The translations under genes were made by a program, and so were the position numbers. Of a stretch of DNA of 64,000 nucleotides, positions 45,030 through 56,495 are shown piece by piece. Origin of the DNA: Curvularia sp. ZM96 (Eukaryota > Ascomycota > Dothideomycetes > Pleosporales > Pleosporaceae); the NCBI GenBank assembly GCA_022457065.1, contig JAJGBQ010000008.1, positions 310,001 to 374,000 of the forward strand. The letters run 5' to 3'. How positions within the stretch are numbered: the stretch's first letter is position 1; each line of letters starts with the position of its first letter. The notes under the pieces are model-generated. The model did no database searches. It was not told the DNA's origin and saw only the letters and a program-made list of their open reading frames with translations.

Positions 45030-45525
45030 ACTCAGGTATTCGGTTCTGGAATGCCCCCCATTCCAAATCTAAACTCTGTTAGGCTTAGCTTTAGGGTTTC
45101 TGCAGAATTCTAGGATCGTTGAATAAGAGCCAGAATCACACTAGAAACTCATGCAACTTGTGTCAGTGATGCAAGAAAGTCATGCGCATCGAACAAGCTG
45201 CTTCTTGTCATGCTGCAATACAGATGGCGCAAGTTATTCAATAGCGTATGCTGGAGGGTTGGTGTTCGTAACTGTGGTCCATGCTGACTTAGTGTTACGC
45301 CTAGGGTTTGCGCTTAGGGTTGCGCTACGGGCTTAACCCCAAGTTAACCCTAAGTTAACCCTAAGTTAGGGTTACGCCTACTGCGTGCAGTTCTTAGGAA
45401 AGTACTATAACTACAGATATCTACAGTAAATATTCAGAATGATATATACAAGTGTAAGAAGTACATAGAATATGAACGTATTTTAACTTGCTATCTATGT
45501 CGAGATTAGGTGGGCAAGAGAAGAG
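45030..45525 (-). repeat. R1 repeat, inverted, 5' of fragment F
   Basis: The reverse complement matches 18425-18904. The outer border is at ACTCAGGTATTCGG (45030). The palindrome arms are 45043-45053 and 45059-45069 with a 5-bp spacer of C. AACCCTAAG/TTAGGG units lie at about 45335-45380. The homology ends at about 45525, where family-gene sequence begins. Confidence 0.7.
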
Positions 45526-46006
45526 GGCACACAAGGAGCGCAGTGCGCAGATTGACAAGCTGGTCGCTGGGGGGTACAGTGAAGAGACAGCCAGCGCCAT
45601 AGCTGGTACGCATTTTGAACTGGTGCAGGACATGTGCCACCGGTTTATGGCACTGACCGACTACAACGGCCGGCCCACGCCCATGGACGCCATATTGCGG
45701 CTGCGCGCATTCGGCTTCAAGATCCGCTACACGACGAATGCCGAGGGCGTGGTGGACTGGGTGGGCGACACGTTGTTGTATGGCCGGATCCAGTTCAGCA
45801 TGGCGCAGCTACGGATTATGGTGCACGGCATGATTGCTAGCACGCGACAAGACATGCTGAAACAACTGCTGCTATTGTAGTTGATCGCTAAGGGCGAGGT
45901 GATGCCGGGGACAATGCCGTGTCCCGTTATTTACTGGGACAAGCTGGTGGACAATGCTGCTGCGCAGCAGGTAGGTTGGAGTTTTATGGAAGACCCTAGT
46001 ATATGA
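45526..46006 (+). pseudogene. Fragment F: middle part of a C2H2/recombinase-like gene
   Basis: The frame includes PTPMDAILRLRAFGFKIRYT, DWVGDTLLYGRIQFSMAQLR and, after one TAG (45878-45880), VIYWDKLVDNAAAQQVGWSF, ending in TGA at 46004-46006. It aligns with the segment just before the Arg box in genes 2, 3 and 4. Fingers and the catalytic block are missing. An R1 copy is fused on the 5' side and an R2 terminus on the 3' side, so it looks like an internally deleted element. Confidence 0.65.
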
Positions 46007-46028
46007 TGCTACGTGAATCGACCATACA
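46000..46028 (-). repeat. R2 terminus, inverted
   Basis: The reverse complement reads TCGATTCACGTAGCATCATA then TACTAGGGTC, as at 5195-5212 and 9733-9760. It directly follows fragment F. Confidence 0.6.
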
Positions 46029-46130
46029 AGCGCAAGCATGCAAAGCTTGAGACAAGACCCCATCGCGGTCTCCATCGAAACAAAAATACATGTTTTACAA
46101 AGTCACGTAGTTATCCAATCCCTCTTCTTC

Positions 46131-46824
46131 TCATTTCTCTTGTTCTTCTTCTTCGAGGTATGAATTGATTTCAAAAGGCATATTACCTCTAGCTATTGAG
46201 CGTGCCTTCACTATAGCCTTTATTGCGTCGACTAATGCTTCTTTGGGACATCGATCGAACAAGTTCATCCAGCCACCTCCTTTATCCGAGTCATCATAGG
46301 AACTATATGCGACACTATCAGCAATTAAGCGTCTGAATGGCGATGTGGAAGGGGTGCCCTTGTAGATGATACCAATGACTACCGATCCTGGATAACAAGC
46401 AAAAGCACCTATTGCCGCTAGCACAGTCCTCATTATCGTATTCTTATACTTTGTGTCGACAATCTTCTCTCCGAAGACGTATGCTTCTGCAAGCCTAAGG
46501 AAGACTCTCTGTGATTCCCCAGCCTTCTTTTCACGCGTATCTTCGCCAGCATTGTGAAGCTCAATTGGCATTTTATCAGAGTATAGCCACTTGATATAGT
46601 CGCTGACCGTGTGCGCAGAGTCGTCCAAAAGATCGATAATGTCTTCTTGTTCCCTCGACTTGGTCCACTCTGGCCCCATAGCTCTTTGAAAAAAACCCGA
46701 GCTCTTGCAAATGACACCGCGGTGGACATTGAGGGCCTCTGCTTCACCGTCGTGTTTCGTAGCCTTGAGTTTGATGATTGGGTCGCTCGGTCTAGCTTTG
46801 ATAAGTACGCAGAAGATGTATCAG
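46131..46824 (-). pseudogene. BTB/POZ protein fragment, 5' end lost
   Basis: The open frame starts after a TGA near 46826: PSDPIIKLKATKHDGEAEAL, NVHRGVICKSSGFFQRA, then VSDYIKWLYSDK. These are the strands and helices of a fungal BTB domain, followed by a helical C-terminus to the stop at 46131. The first in-frame ATG (MGPEWTKSRE) lies inside the domain, so the true start exon is missing or unrecognised. An M1 MITE lies about 120 bp upstream and may have disturbed the 5' end. Confidence 0.55.
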
Positions 46825-46942
46825 GCTACACAGTGCCGTACTCCATATCGCTTGCCACATGCAATTCGAAGATCTGTAGCTGTGAATGCTCTTGAGTCCA
46901 TAAATGGTTGACTCGCAGTTTTGGGAAAGCGAGCGGGGCAAA

Positions 46943-47140
46943 TACAGTGATTAGCGATTGCGGCTTCACCCCTGCAAGCAGCATTCTAAAAGTTTCGTCA
47001 TCATGAGACTGAAGATTGGCCAATCATGTTGATTGCTCTGCAGCTGACTGCTCGCGCTAAGTTATGTGCGGAAGGTGGGGCTATTCAAAATCGTTGCGCA
47101 GCTGCGTGTAAGGGTGAAGCCGCAATCGCTAATCACTGTA
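46943..47140. mobile_element. M1 MITE, copy 3 (198 bp)
   Basis: Ends are TACAGTGATTAGCGATTGCG and, inverted, GGTACAGTGATTAGCGATTG: the two sides are nearly perfect complements over about 35 bp. It is the best-preserved copy. Confidence 0.75.
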
Positions 47141-48258
47141 CCACAGCCATCAAAACAAGAGTCAATGCAACGATTAGCTGTGCTACAGTAGTGATTTCCA
47201 GTTGGATCTCTCATGCTATTTCACGTCGAAAGCGAGTCCCTTTCATTGTTTTGCCTAACAAATCTGGTCAGGGTGCACGGACTATCGAGTCCCTTTCTTT
47301 GAAACTTCAGAGTTCCTTTCTTTGCTCATACATAGCAGCGTCAGAATCTCATCCAACTTGTATGTGACATGTAGGGCATATAGGGCTACTACGTGTGAGT
47401 CTTAGATCATCCCCTCCACTACGTCGCGTTGCAGAACTGCTGGTGGTTTTGATGATGTTCTGTCCCTTATCCTGACCAAACCCTAAGCGTGATTTTGGAG
47501 CAGGGATGCTCGCGCTAAGCCGTATAGGGGCGGTAACGTGTCGCAAACTGCTGTAATTTGCGCGTGAGCACTGTAAGTTGCATCTCTACTGACTTGCAGG
47601 CGCGTGCGTCTATGTCAGCAAAGCAGATGCGTCTGTTGCGCTATACGTAGTTATTGGTTTCTGTAATTACTTAGCCTAGCAAAGTGCTGAAAAACTAGCC
47701 TGTGCGCTGGACTTTTGCTAGCCTAAGTGCTACTCCTGCTAACTAAAGTGTAGGCCTAGAGATATATGACTAAATCCACTCAGCCCTCACTCCAATTCTT
47801 CTGGATCTAATCTGTTCAAATGTTTCGTGGAGGCGTCAGGCGAGGGCTGCAGCTATGTTGGTGAGAGGGGAGGAGAAGGCTGAGGCAGCAACGTCACGCC
47901 TTCTACACGATATCAATCGCTATATACATTAACTAAAACCTATAGATATCACCATTAGAAAGAATTGCGGTAATAGCTATTGTGTGAAGCTATACAGCCT
48001 CATATTGTAGAGCTGTTTTGGTGTTCACGTGGGTTGGCCGTCATCATCGGTAATCCGAAGTGCCGTCGCGCCGGCCCAGTTTGCGCGTCGTCGCGTGTTT
48101 GTCTCTACCTTGTCTAACCATCACCACTTACATCACGCGTCTTATCTCGTCACCTTTGGTTTCTCTTACCCTTTCCGAATCACAAAGAACTCTGAGTGAT
48201 TGCGCTTGCGACGACGACGCTTTGGCAAGATATTGGCGGCTGATATGTCTCTTGGAGG
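47141..48258. other. Stretch without a recognised gene
   Basis: No convincing frame is seen. The right part should contain the promoter of the kinase gene at 48259. Confidence 0.4.
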
Positions 48259-50652
48259 ATGTCCACGCAATCGCCGTCGCAGATCATACAACCTAAACCG
48301 ATAGGTAAAGGACTAGATGATTTTCGCAACGCTTTCAGATCAAAATGCGAAGACATTGGCATCTCCAGCTCCTCACAAGCGCTTGACCGGCTGAGCTATG
48401 GAGGTAGTACAGGCTGAACATCTTTACTGCACTTCTAACGCGTATTAGAAACCCAGGATTTGTCAGTCAGCCTTCTCTCTGCTTTGCAAGCTCTCCCGGC
48501 CGCTCGAATCCTGCAGTCCCGACATGGAGGCAAGACCCTCTTCCATGACCTCTTGAAGCTCAATGCAGTGGTCAGTTCTGATAGTTTCGACGACGGACGG
48601 ATACGACCTCTACTTGATGCAATCATCAACAACGAGCCCGATGAAGTTGTTTGGGATAGGGTATACGAGGCCGTCACCGAATCCACGCCGCCGCCCCGCC
48701 CTTCTTCGTCTTTTCAACAAACACCGCTGTCGATCAATACGGGCAGCTTCGCGAACTCGGCCGAGCACCGCAAACACGTCGACGATGTGCTGAAGGAGGA
48801 GTTAGGACACCTGTACGTTGGCGTACCTGGTTTCTTCGACGCATTCTTCGGAGATGTGTCAGAACTGAGAACAGCGGCACAGGCTGTGTTTGACAGGTGC
48901 AAGGAAGGAGACAGCCCGCTCTACCGTGTGGAGAGCGGCTGGCAGGGCTGGCCTGAAGAGGCGAAGGAGAAGGATGTCTTGAGCTGGTTTGCACCGCTCA
49001 TAGACCGGCTTCTGGACATTGCGGATGAGCACCTGTCAACACCCCGGAGTACACGGCGACCGCTGGCACAGCCCCATCGACCCTTGCAAGGCTCTACGGC
49101 CGATCGCAAGCTGGACATTGGCTTTGTGGACGATCCAGACGCTGGCGTGAACTCGAAGTGCCGCTGGTCGCAGATCCTCGTTCCTGGAGAGCTGAAGAGT
49201 AACCCGTCAGCCGACAAAGCGTCCAAGGCATGGCTTGACCTGGGCCGGTACGCCAGGGAGGTGCTCGCCGCGCAAGACAGCCGCCGCTTCGTTCTTGGCT
49301 TCACTCTCTGTGGACCCTTTATGCGGCTGTGGGAGTTTGACCGACTTGGGGGCATCGCCTCTGAGCAGTTCAACGTCAATGAGGATGGACTGCAGTTAGT
49401 GTCTGCAATGCTTGGGTTTCTGTGGATGGACGAGGCGCAGCTGGGATTCGATCCGACTATCGTTACGATTGGAAACAAGCGGTACATCGAGATTGAACGT
49501 GAGAATGGAAAGGAGCGCCTCGTCATTGACGAGGTCATAAAGAGGGTGCCCTGCGTCGCTGGTCGGGCAACGACCTGCTGGAAAGTTCATCGAGAAGAGG
49601 ACCCTGGCACGCCGCTCGTTGTCAAAGATTCATGGCAGTATCCGGAGCGCGAAGAGGAGGGTGAGCTGCTACGCGAGGCGACAGAGAAGGGTGTGAGGAA
49701 CGTGGCGAGGTACTTCCACCACGAGACGGTCCGTGTAGGCGGTCAAGATGACGACATCCGCGCAAACGTACGGAAATGGTTGGACATAACGAAGGCAATG
49801 AACTACATGCCAAAAAGGCCGATGCCGCCGCCAAACAACACTGGACACCGGGTGTTGCGGAGAGACGGGAGCAGCAGCGTAGCCGGAAGGAAGCGATCTT
49901 CAAGCTCCACGAACGCCCCACTGCCGCCCAGCAAGCGCCCTTGCTCGAGCTCTCCAACAAAACCTGCGATTGTGAATCGGGTCCACCGCCGTGTCATCAT
50001 CCGTGACTACGGGAAGGCCATCTACAAAGCAAGCTCCCCAGCCAGTCTGCTTACTGCATTGGAGCAATGCATTGACGGGTATGAGTCATTACACACACGA
50101 GGCGGCATACTCCAACGCGACATATCACCGAACAACCTCATGGTGAATGAGGATGCCGAGAACCCGTCCTGGCCGGCGTTCTTGGTCGATCTCGACCTTG
50201 CGATCATCGAACAGCGGGAGATGTCTTCAGGGGCGCGTGGGAAGACCGGCACGCGAGCGTTTATGGCAATTGGAGTGCTTTTAGACGAGGAACAACACTC
50301 GTTCATGCACGACCTTGAATCGTTCTTCTGGGTCCTTTTCTGGGTGTGTGTTCACTATGATGGGCCTGGCAAAGACATTGGGCCAACTGAGTTCGAATGT
50401 TGGAATTACGAGAGCAGTGGAAAACTAGCGGAGCTCAAAAAAGGCCTGATTTCTGACGAGAGGGATTTTCTGAAGACTATTAAGGCTAAGTTTACGACTT
50501 TCTACAAATCACTCGCTCCTTGCGTCAATAGATTACGGAGGAAGGTATTTCCTGATGGTGGGAGATGGAGGGTTCCAAATCCAAAGCTGTACTTGGAGAT
50601 GAAGGAGATACTTCGGGTAGCACGCGATGACTTGAAGGAGTTAGAGGGATAA
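48259..50652 (+). CDS. FunK1-type fungal protein kinase, two exons, 776 aa
   Basis: ATG at 48259 (MSTQSPSQIIQPKPIGKGLD). Exon 1 ends at 48403; a 63-bp intron (GTAGTA donor, TTCTAAC branch, GTCAG acceptor) joins in phase to 48467-50652. Without exon 1 no start codon exists. The long N-terminal half has the FunK1 features I know: DPDAGVNSKCRWSQILVPGE, then a Ser/Pro-rich basic linker. The kinase core has LQRDISPNNLMV in place of HRD..N, LVDLDLA in place of DFG, and GTRAFMAIGVLLDEEQHSFM with HDLESFFWVLFWVCVHY. FunK1 kinases are expanded in fungi and of unknown substrate. The frame is intact and unusually GC-rich for this window. Confidence 0.85.
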
Positions 50653-52074
50653 GGAGAGATATCATTCGGTATGCTTAAGATACAAACCCATGAACACAAT
50701 CAGTTACTTTCTATATCTATGTGGCGGTGGGAATGCCTCTGTTTTGGGGAGGTCTTTGGCCGCTGCTTTTGGAGGCGTTTCCACCTAACCTGACATTTAT
50801 TCTATAAGAACAAACCTTTGTTCCATTTTTGTGGCCCGTGTTCTTGGTCCGCGGGGATAGACATTATCCCCTAAAGCTTGGAGTAAACCCTTCTCCTTAT
50901 CCTCAAGCATGAAAAGCTGCTGCAACTCAATTGTACAGTGCAGTTAATTCGCGCGCGTCTAAGGCACTACTTTTCGTCATGCTGTAATATATATTGCGTG
51001 AGTTACAAGATGAGGTTCAGTGGAGAGTTGGTGTTCATGGATAACTATGGCACATGCTGACTTGGGTTTGCGCTTATTTGGGCTTAACCCCGAGTTGACC
51101 CGAACGGCTAGTTGCTCAAGCAACTATCGGGTAGGGCAGGCAGGAGAACCGAGATCGTAGACAAGAATAAGAGAGGCAAAGGGCTCTAACTAGTTAATCA
51201 CAGGTGGTATTACTAATTGAGTTTATGCTTTCGACAGGTGCCCAATTTACAACACCGAGTGATGGTGCCTCCAGTGGAGCCAGACAGGGTCTACTGTGCC
51301 TTCTAAATCGTAATTGTCAAGCGGGTTTGGGCTATACTTCTCTATCCTGATCCGTACTAAGGCAGGTAAATTTTACGCTAGCGATCCGCGCAATATTCTG
51401 GCGATGCGGTGGAAATGAGTAATAGGAGTCAACCGAGGGTTGAGATAATCCAATCTATATCGTTATAAACTAACCAGCGACAATCTTGTTAAGGAATGAG
51501 CTTGTAAGAAAGTACTATCAGAGTTAATCACAACAAGTGCAGTAATGAGATCCATCCACCCTTTATACAAATTGCTCATAGTCCTATATCCTATTGATAT
51601 TTCACTTCCCTAGGAGGCCAGTGATGGTTGTGATGGTCCGCCATCCCTAGACCTCCTACCATCCCTTGAATGGTTAGTCTTGGCGGGGCGTCACATCACG
51701 TGGTCGTCGCCCCGCGATGATCATTGCCTTCTGACGTGGCTGTTGGTTGGCCTTTCCTGCCTCGTTAAAGAAGGAACACTTCTTGTTAGTTGTGACATAG
51801 TAATCCAGAGGTGGCGTGCATGCCCTGCAAGCGAGCTAAGTGGCGCCTCAGCATCCACTTTTCTAACCAGACATCGATGCATACTCAACCCTGGGAGACG
51901 GGAAGGGTTCCCCGCTCAACAAAAGCCTATCTCTGTGAACCCAATGGACTTATTGAGACCCTTTAAAAAGACGATAGCAGCATCTGCTTCACGGTCGCAG
52001 TGTCGCTACAGGATGTTGCCCAAAGGTGACGCCTCCCTCGAGGTCTCTGGATCTAACGAGCGGGTATTGAACCG
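50653..52074. other. Stretch with an orphan inverted R1 remnant
   Basis: At 50935-51110 the reverse complement resembles R1: the GTCATGCTGTAATA, TGGTGTTCATGGATA..TGGCACATGCTGACTTGGG and GGCTTAACCCCGAGTT blocks. No family gene is beside it. A frame open over 51680-52285 overlaps the transporter in another phase and is not supported. Confidence 0.45.
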
Positions 52075-53619
52075 ATCAATGTCCGTCGACCACGGGACTG
52101 AAACTCATGATCCATCTGCAAGCCGGAAATGTCGCTCGTCTCGCGATCGGTACAGTTTCTGTCCCCGCTATAGCGGCCCCTTCAGGACTGATACAATGGC
52201 TTTAGATATCTCGGCGCGCTCATCTTCAATTTCGCCACCTTTATCCTCCCAGCCCTCTACAGCACCCTCTCAAAGCTCTGGGTAGCCAATATTGACTCCT
52301 CGCTCGTCGTCACCACAGACGTGTACACCTACATCGGCGTTGTAGCAGAGGTTTTGAATGAAGGTCTTCCCCGAGCAGCTTGGGTCATCATCGGCGACAA
52401 AGCCTCACGCTCGCTGCCTCAACGACTCAAGCTAACTCACACGCTAATCCTCTTTCAATCAATCCTTGGCTTAATCATGAGCATAGCGTTTATGTCCGCA
52501 GCCTCCACCTTTGCAAAAGGTTTCGTGCCCGTAGAGGTGCGGGCCGCAAGCTTAACCTACGTCCGTATCAGTGCCTTCTCTGCGCTCAGCTCTGCAATCG
52601 AGGTGGCCGTCTCCACTTCCACGAGAGCCCTTGATAAACCAGATGTCCCGCTGATCATTAGTTCGGTTAAGTTCGCTATTAATATCCTGCTTGACCTTCT
52701 GATCATCTCTCGCTTCCATGTTGGAAGCTTCAAGCCGTCTGTCAACATGCAGGCAGGAATTCAACTAGCCTGCAACCTAAGCGCAGCCTTCGTAGGTTTG
52801 TGTTACTTCATCTACATCACCAGTTTTCGGGCACTTGCAGCAATCGAGCACTATCGCCCCCATGAAAATACCCTCCCAAGCCTGCGAGCGCTCAAGGTCC
52901 TAGCTCGACCCGGGATAATTACCTTTACTGAATCCGCCATCCGCAACGCTTTGTATCTATGGCTGGTGAGCGGCATCGTAGCTATGGGTTCCGAGTATGC
53001 CACCGCCTGGGGCATCTTCAACACCATCAGATGGGGTCTCATCATGGTTCCTGTGCAGGCACTCGAAGCAACCTCCTTAGCATTCATCGGTCACAACTGG
53101 GGTCGATGGCGGCGGAGCATCGGAATCGACATGCACCGCGCAAAAGCCGACCGGCGGACTATCTTCCAAATAATCCGACCGGCCCTCATATCACTGCTCA
53201 TCGCACTCGCTATTGAGGTCCCGCTTTGTATCTTCCTCTCTTTCTTCGGCACCCGCCCTTTCGCGCGATACCTCAGTAACTCCGATGCTGTCGCGAAGAT
53301 CACTGCGCGTATGTGGCGGACGATCGACTGGTGTTATATTTTCTATGCAGCATCGGCACAGCTCGCTACCATCCTCCTCGCGACGCGCCCACGCTGGTAT
53401 CTATATCAGTCGTTGGCGTCGAACCTCTTGTACGTGTTGCCGTGGGCAATCGTATGCCAAGTTGCGCATCTAAATGTGGGTGACGCGTGGACGTACCATA
53501 GTCTTGTCTTCGGAGGCAGTTTGGTGTTCAGTTTTTTTGATATCTTGCTTGTTGATGGGATATGGGCCTGGACGCTGGTGACGGGTAGAGTTAGGCTGGA
53601 AGTCTTCCGAGGATCCTAG
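52075..53619 (+). pseudogene. MATE-like multidrug/solute transporter with a frameshift near 52200
   Basis: The downstream frame gives about 430 residues with ten or so hydrophobic helices ([58 protein letters not shown]). The motifs [20 protein letters not shown] and [20 protein letters not shown] fit fungal MATE-like carriers as I recall them. Directly upstream, in the next frame, [20 protein letters not shown] continues the same protein, so a 1-base shift (or a missed intron) lies at about 52195-52205. The start codon is not identified. Such carriers export small molecules through the plasma or vacuolar membrane. Confidence 0.65.
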
Positions 53620-55501
53620 AGCTCTAGATAGTAAGTAGCGAGTGGCAAACGTTTTTAGAGCTTCCAGTTAGTTACACATCATGCCAAAGGAATCACAGTC
53701 TCTTTGGGAACTATGGTCTAATAGCGCGGTTTACCCCTGCAAATCCATCTCGCTATCTCTCACAACTTTTCCTAATTTAGCGTCTATCTAACCCCTTTAC
53801 TCTATCTTGAATACACGTGCGCACCCATACATGTACGCGTAAGGTGTTTGCCTCGCTCTCCAATATCCTCTTGTTCTGCAGTTATAGCTAACTAGTTATA
53901 TTAGTCAACCAAAGTTATTAAATTTGGTAACGTTTATGATGGGCAGGTCTTCTGCAGCAGGTGGTGTTGGCGTCCGCAGCTTGGTGTCAAGGTTCGATAT
54001 TACCACCTCTAGATCGTGTGGAACTAGGCCGGCGCCTCGAAACTGTGAGAGGTTTGGTAGGTAAGAGCAAGAATATCAGAATAGTATTCAGAAAAATTCT
54101 CAGGTTCTATCCCAAGAATTAGATGAGAGCTTTTATACTATGCAGGTCCTCAGTCTTACTGGCCCGAAAGATACCCGATGAGGGCCCGAGGGTTGTCCTT
54201 TGGATCCCACATTCAGGTCATGTGACATTACGTGACTAGCTATTTGCTTAATGAGGTAGGGTATCCATCCAATCCAGCTTCTAGTCTCAATTATCACAGA
54301 TTCAGCAGAAGAGGGCAGCAAGGACGGTCATTCTTTTCGCGAAAAGCTACAGAAGCTTGTGAGTCATGATGTGGATGTTAGGTTCATCTCTTTGTAAATT
54401 CCATCCGCACGTAATTTGGTGTACTGATAAAATAATGCAAAAGATAGGTTGGCAAGGCGGGGAAATTCTTGGGTCGCACTGGTATGGCGTAGGTGGATGC
54501 CGACTTAAGTAGCGACTGTACTCTTTCAGGAGTGGTGCGAAAAGGTATTGATGCGGCAATACCGCACTGCATATACAGTCTGTAACGATGGTGACTTCAC
54601 CCTTGCAGGCAGTATCATCAGGGTCCGTTCTGCGTTTCTTTGTAAACTGGTCAATCACAACGATTGCGGGACGATCGATATCTACCGCCAAGTCACGTAC
54701 GGGAGGTAGTGCTTAGCAAAACCGTGATGCAGTCACGATTAGAGTTGGAGCCATATCCCCTACTGTAGCGACTGTACATGCAGCGGTGCTTTTTTCGTGG
54801 TCATGATTGATGGGCAAAATCCCTAGTTATTTCTTTGTCGATTGGAATTACCAGTCAGTGTGCTGGCAGCTGATCGCTTGTAGGCGGCACAGTCAGGCGT
54901 TCCGATGTGCATATGATGCGTAAGCTCAAGAAAATGCTGTAGAATAGATGATGTGGCAACGGCGTTTAACGAGAGATGTCCTGTGTGTGCGCCGAGATCG
55001 ACAGCCAATAACAGCCTGAAGGCCTCAATGAAGATAGGACGTAACAGCACATGAATCGTGTCCGGCCAAAGGAAGACACGGTCTCTTATTGGTGTAGGAT
55101 CGTGTATATTTCTTGCCGCAAGGGTGATCTACGTTCGCAATCAGTAAACCAGGACAACATCTCTGTTAATCTCTTCAGCGGCGTACTCTTTTTAACATAG
55201 ATGACGTTTTGATTTGAACGTCAGCAATGCAATATTTATATCCCAGTCATGAAGGTATACAATGGCACAGCGTTTAGTATGCACGCGGCACGATGAGGCA
55301 TGAGCTTTACAATTCCTCGCTCTTAGCTGCATGGCAGCTCCCAAATAGTGACGAGGCATTGTGCGGGGTTCTCGTCAATATTTGCTTCTGTTTCCACACG
55401 AAACGAAGAAGGATCGAGCTTCTACGAACGTTGTTTCACTCATCATCCTTTCTTCAAGAATGAGATTTTCTATGTGATTCATCCTAAACACCAACTGCAA
55501 C
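53620..55501. other. Repeat-bearing stretch without a gene
   Basis: It holds R4 copy 2 (53685-53855, similar to 21428-21600) and an M1 MITE (54574-54776). No supported gene. Confidence 0.45.
54574..54776. mobile_element. M1 MITE, copy 4, diverged (203 bp)
   Basis: Ends TACAGTCTGTAACGATGGTG and, inverted, TACAGTCGCTACAGTAGGGG. The GACTTCACCCTTGCAGGCAG block and overall length match the family; the right half has diverged. Confidence 0.5.
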
Positions 55502-56243
55502 ATGCGTAAGAGCACTCGAATTGTATGCTATCAGTTCCAAGACAAGGGTTACTGCACTTATGGTACAAATTGCAAGTTTTTCCACCCTCTCGGCTCACAA
55601 TCTGGATCAAGCAAAGGAGTAGGCGATCCGAACGGATGAATGCATTTGCGGTTCTTTATACTGAAGCATACCAGAAGCAACCGCGTCTCTCCCGGCCCCA
55701 TCGACACGGAACAAAGCAGGATACGGACGCAATCTTGGCTTTCTTCACGAAGTATCCAAACTTCCCTTACGACCCTAAGGGAGGTGTGGCGGAAGAGTTT
55801 TATCGCATGTGCGACTTCTTTGCTTGGGATAAAGATGATGTAGAACGCGAAGAAGCTCGTCGAGGATTCAAAGACGCGATGGTCATCCAATTCAACAGCT
55901 TGTACGGTACCGACGTCGCCAATATTGAGAATTGGCACAAGCTTTGCATAGCCCTCTACATCGAGCCATTGCCCGAAACTATCCACGATTGCAAGGAGGT
56001 AAGATCGTGACAGTCATCCAGAAGAACGCTTCATCTAAGAATGGATAGAAAATCAAGACGATCCATGTCAATCTTGTAGATCTGGTGGATACCTCGCGAG
56101 ATGGAGTCGAGCTCTTTGCTTCCCTCGAAGAGTTGAGTGAGTATACTATTGAAAGTGGGAAATTTTTTCCGAAAGAATCTGTCTATGCAGGCGGGGTTTT
56201 GAAGTTCTTGCTTCGCGAGATCTTGTCATCTTCATCCAGCTGA
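55502..56243 (+). CDS. CCCH-finger protein of a fungal family, three exons, 211 aa
   Basis: ATG at 55502 (MRKSTRIVCYQFQDKGYCTY). Exons are 55502-55618, 55675-55998 and 56049-56243. Introns of 56 bp (GTAGGC..CCAG) and 50 bp (GTAAGA..GATAG, TCTAAGA branch-like) keep phase. The start holds one C-x8-C-x5-C-x3-H finger of the kind that binds RNA. The rest is a conserved body I have seen in many filamentous fungi: FFTKYPNFPYDPKGGVAEEF, YRMCDFFAWDKDD, QFNSLYGTD, then IHVNLVDLVD and FPKESVYAGGVLKFLLREIL. No function is established for that body. The third exon would be missed by single-frame reading. Confidence 0.75.
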
Positions 56244-56309
56244 GCCAGAATGCCAGAAATATCGAAGCATATACGCATATTCTGTAACCCCTAGCCAATC
56301 GAGACATAT

Positions 56310-56495
56310 GTTACGTTGTACACCCAGGAAACTGTGTCACTTGATCTTGTGCATATGACCATTTGGAAAGCGTAAGCTGCTTATTGATAAGCATTCGCGC
56401 CACTGCTGCATAGTTCGTATCATGCACAGAGCCGACGGATCTTTAAAGTTGTTACCATCGCCAAATAGTCTCGTCAAAGCCAATCTCGCTTGTAG
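56310..56495 (+). repeat. R3 repeat, copy 2
   Basis: It is similar to 44490-44677, without a MITE inside. It gives the empty-site version for the MITE at 44678. Confidence 0.5.

Noticed and set aside
48921..49538. 205-codon minus-strand frame inside the kinase
   Set aside because: Shadow of the GC-rich kinase coding strand; low-complexity Ser/Arg content.
51680..52285. Plus-strand frame of 201 codons
   Set aside because: Its second half overlaps the transporter homology in the wrong phase, and it shows no family resemblance.
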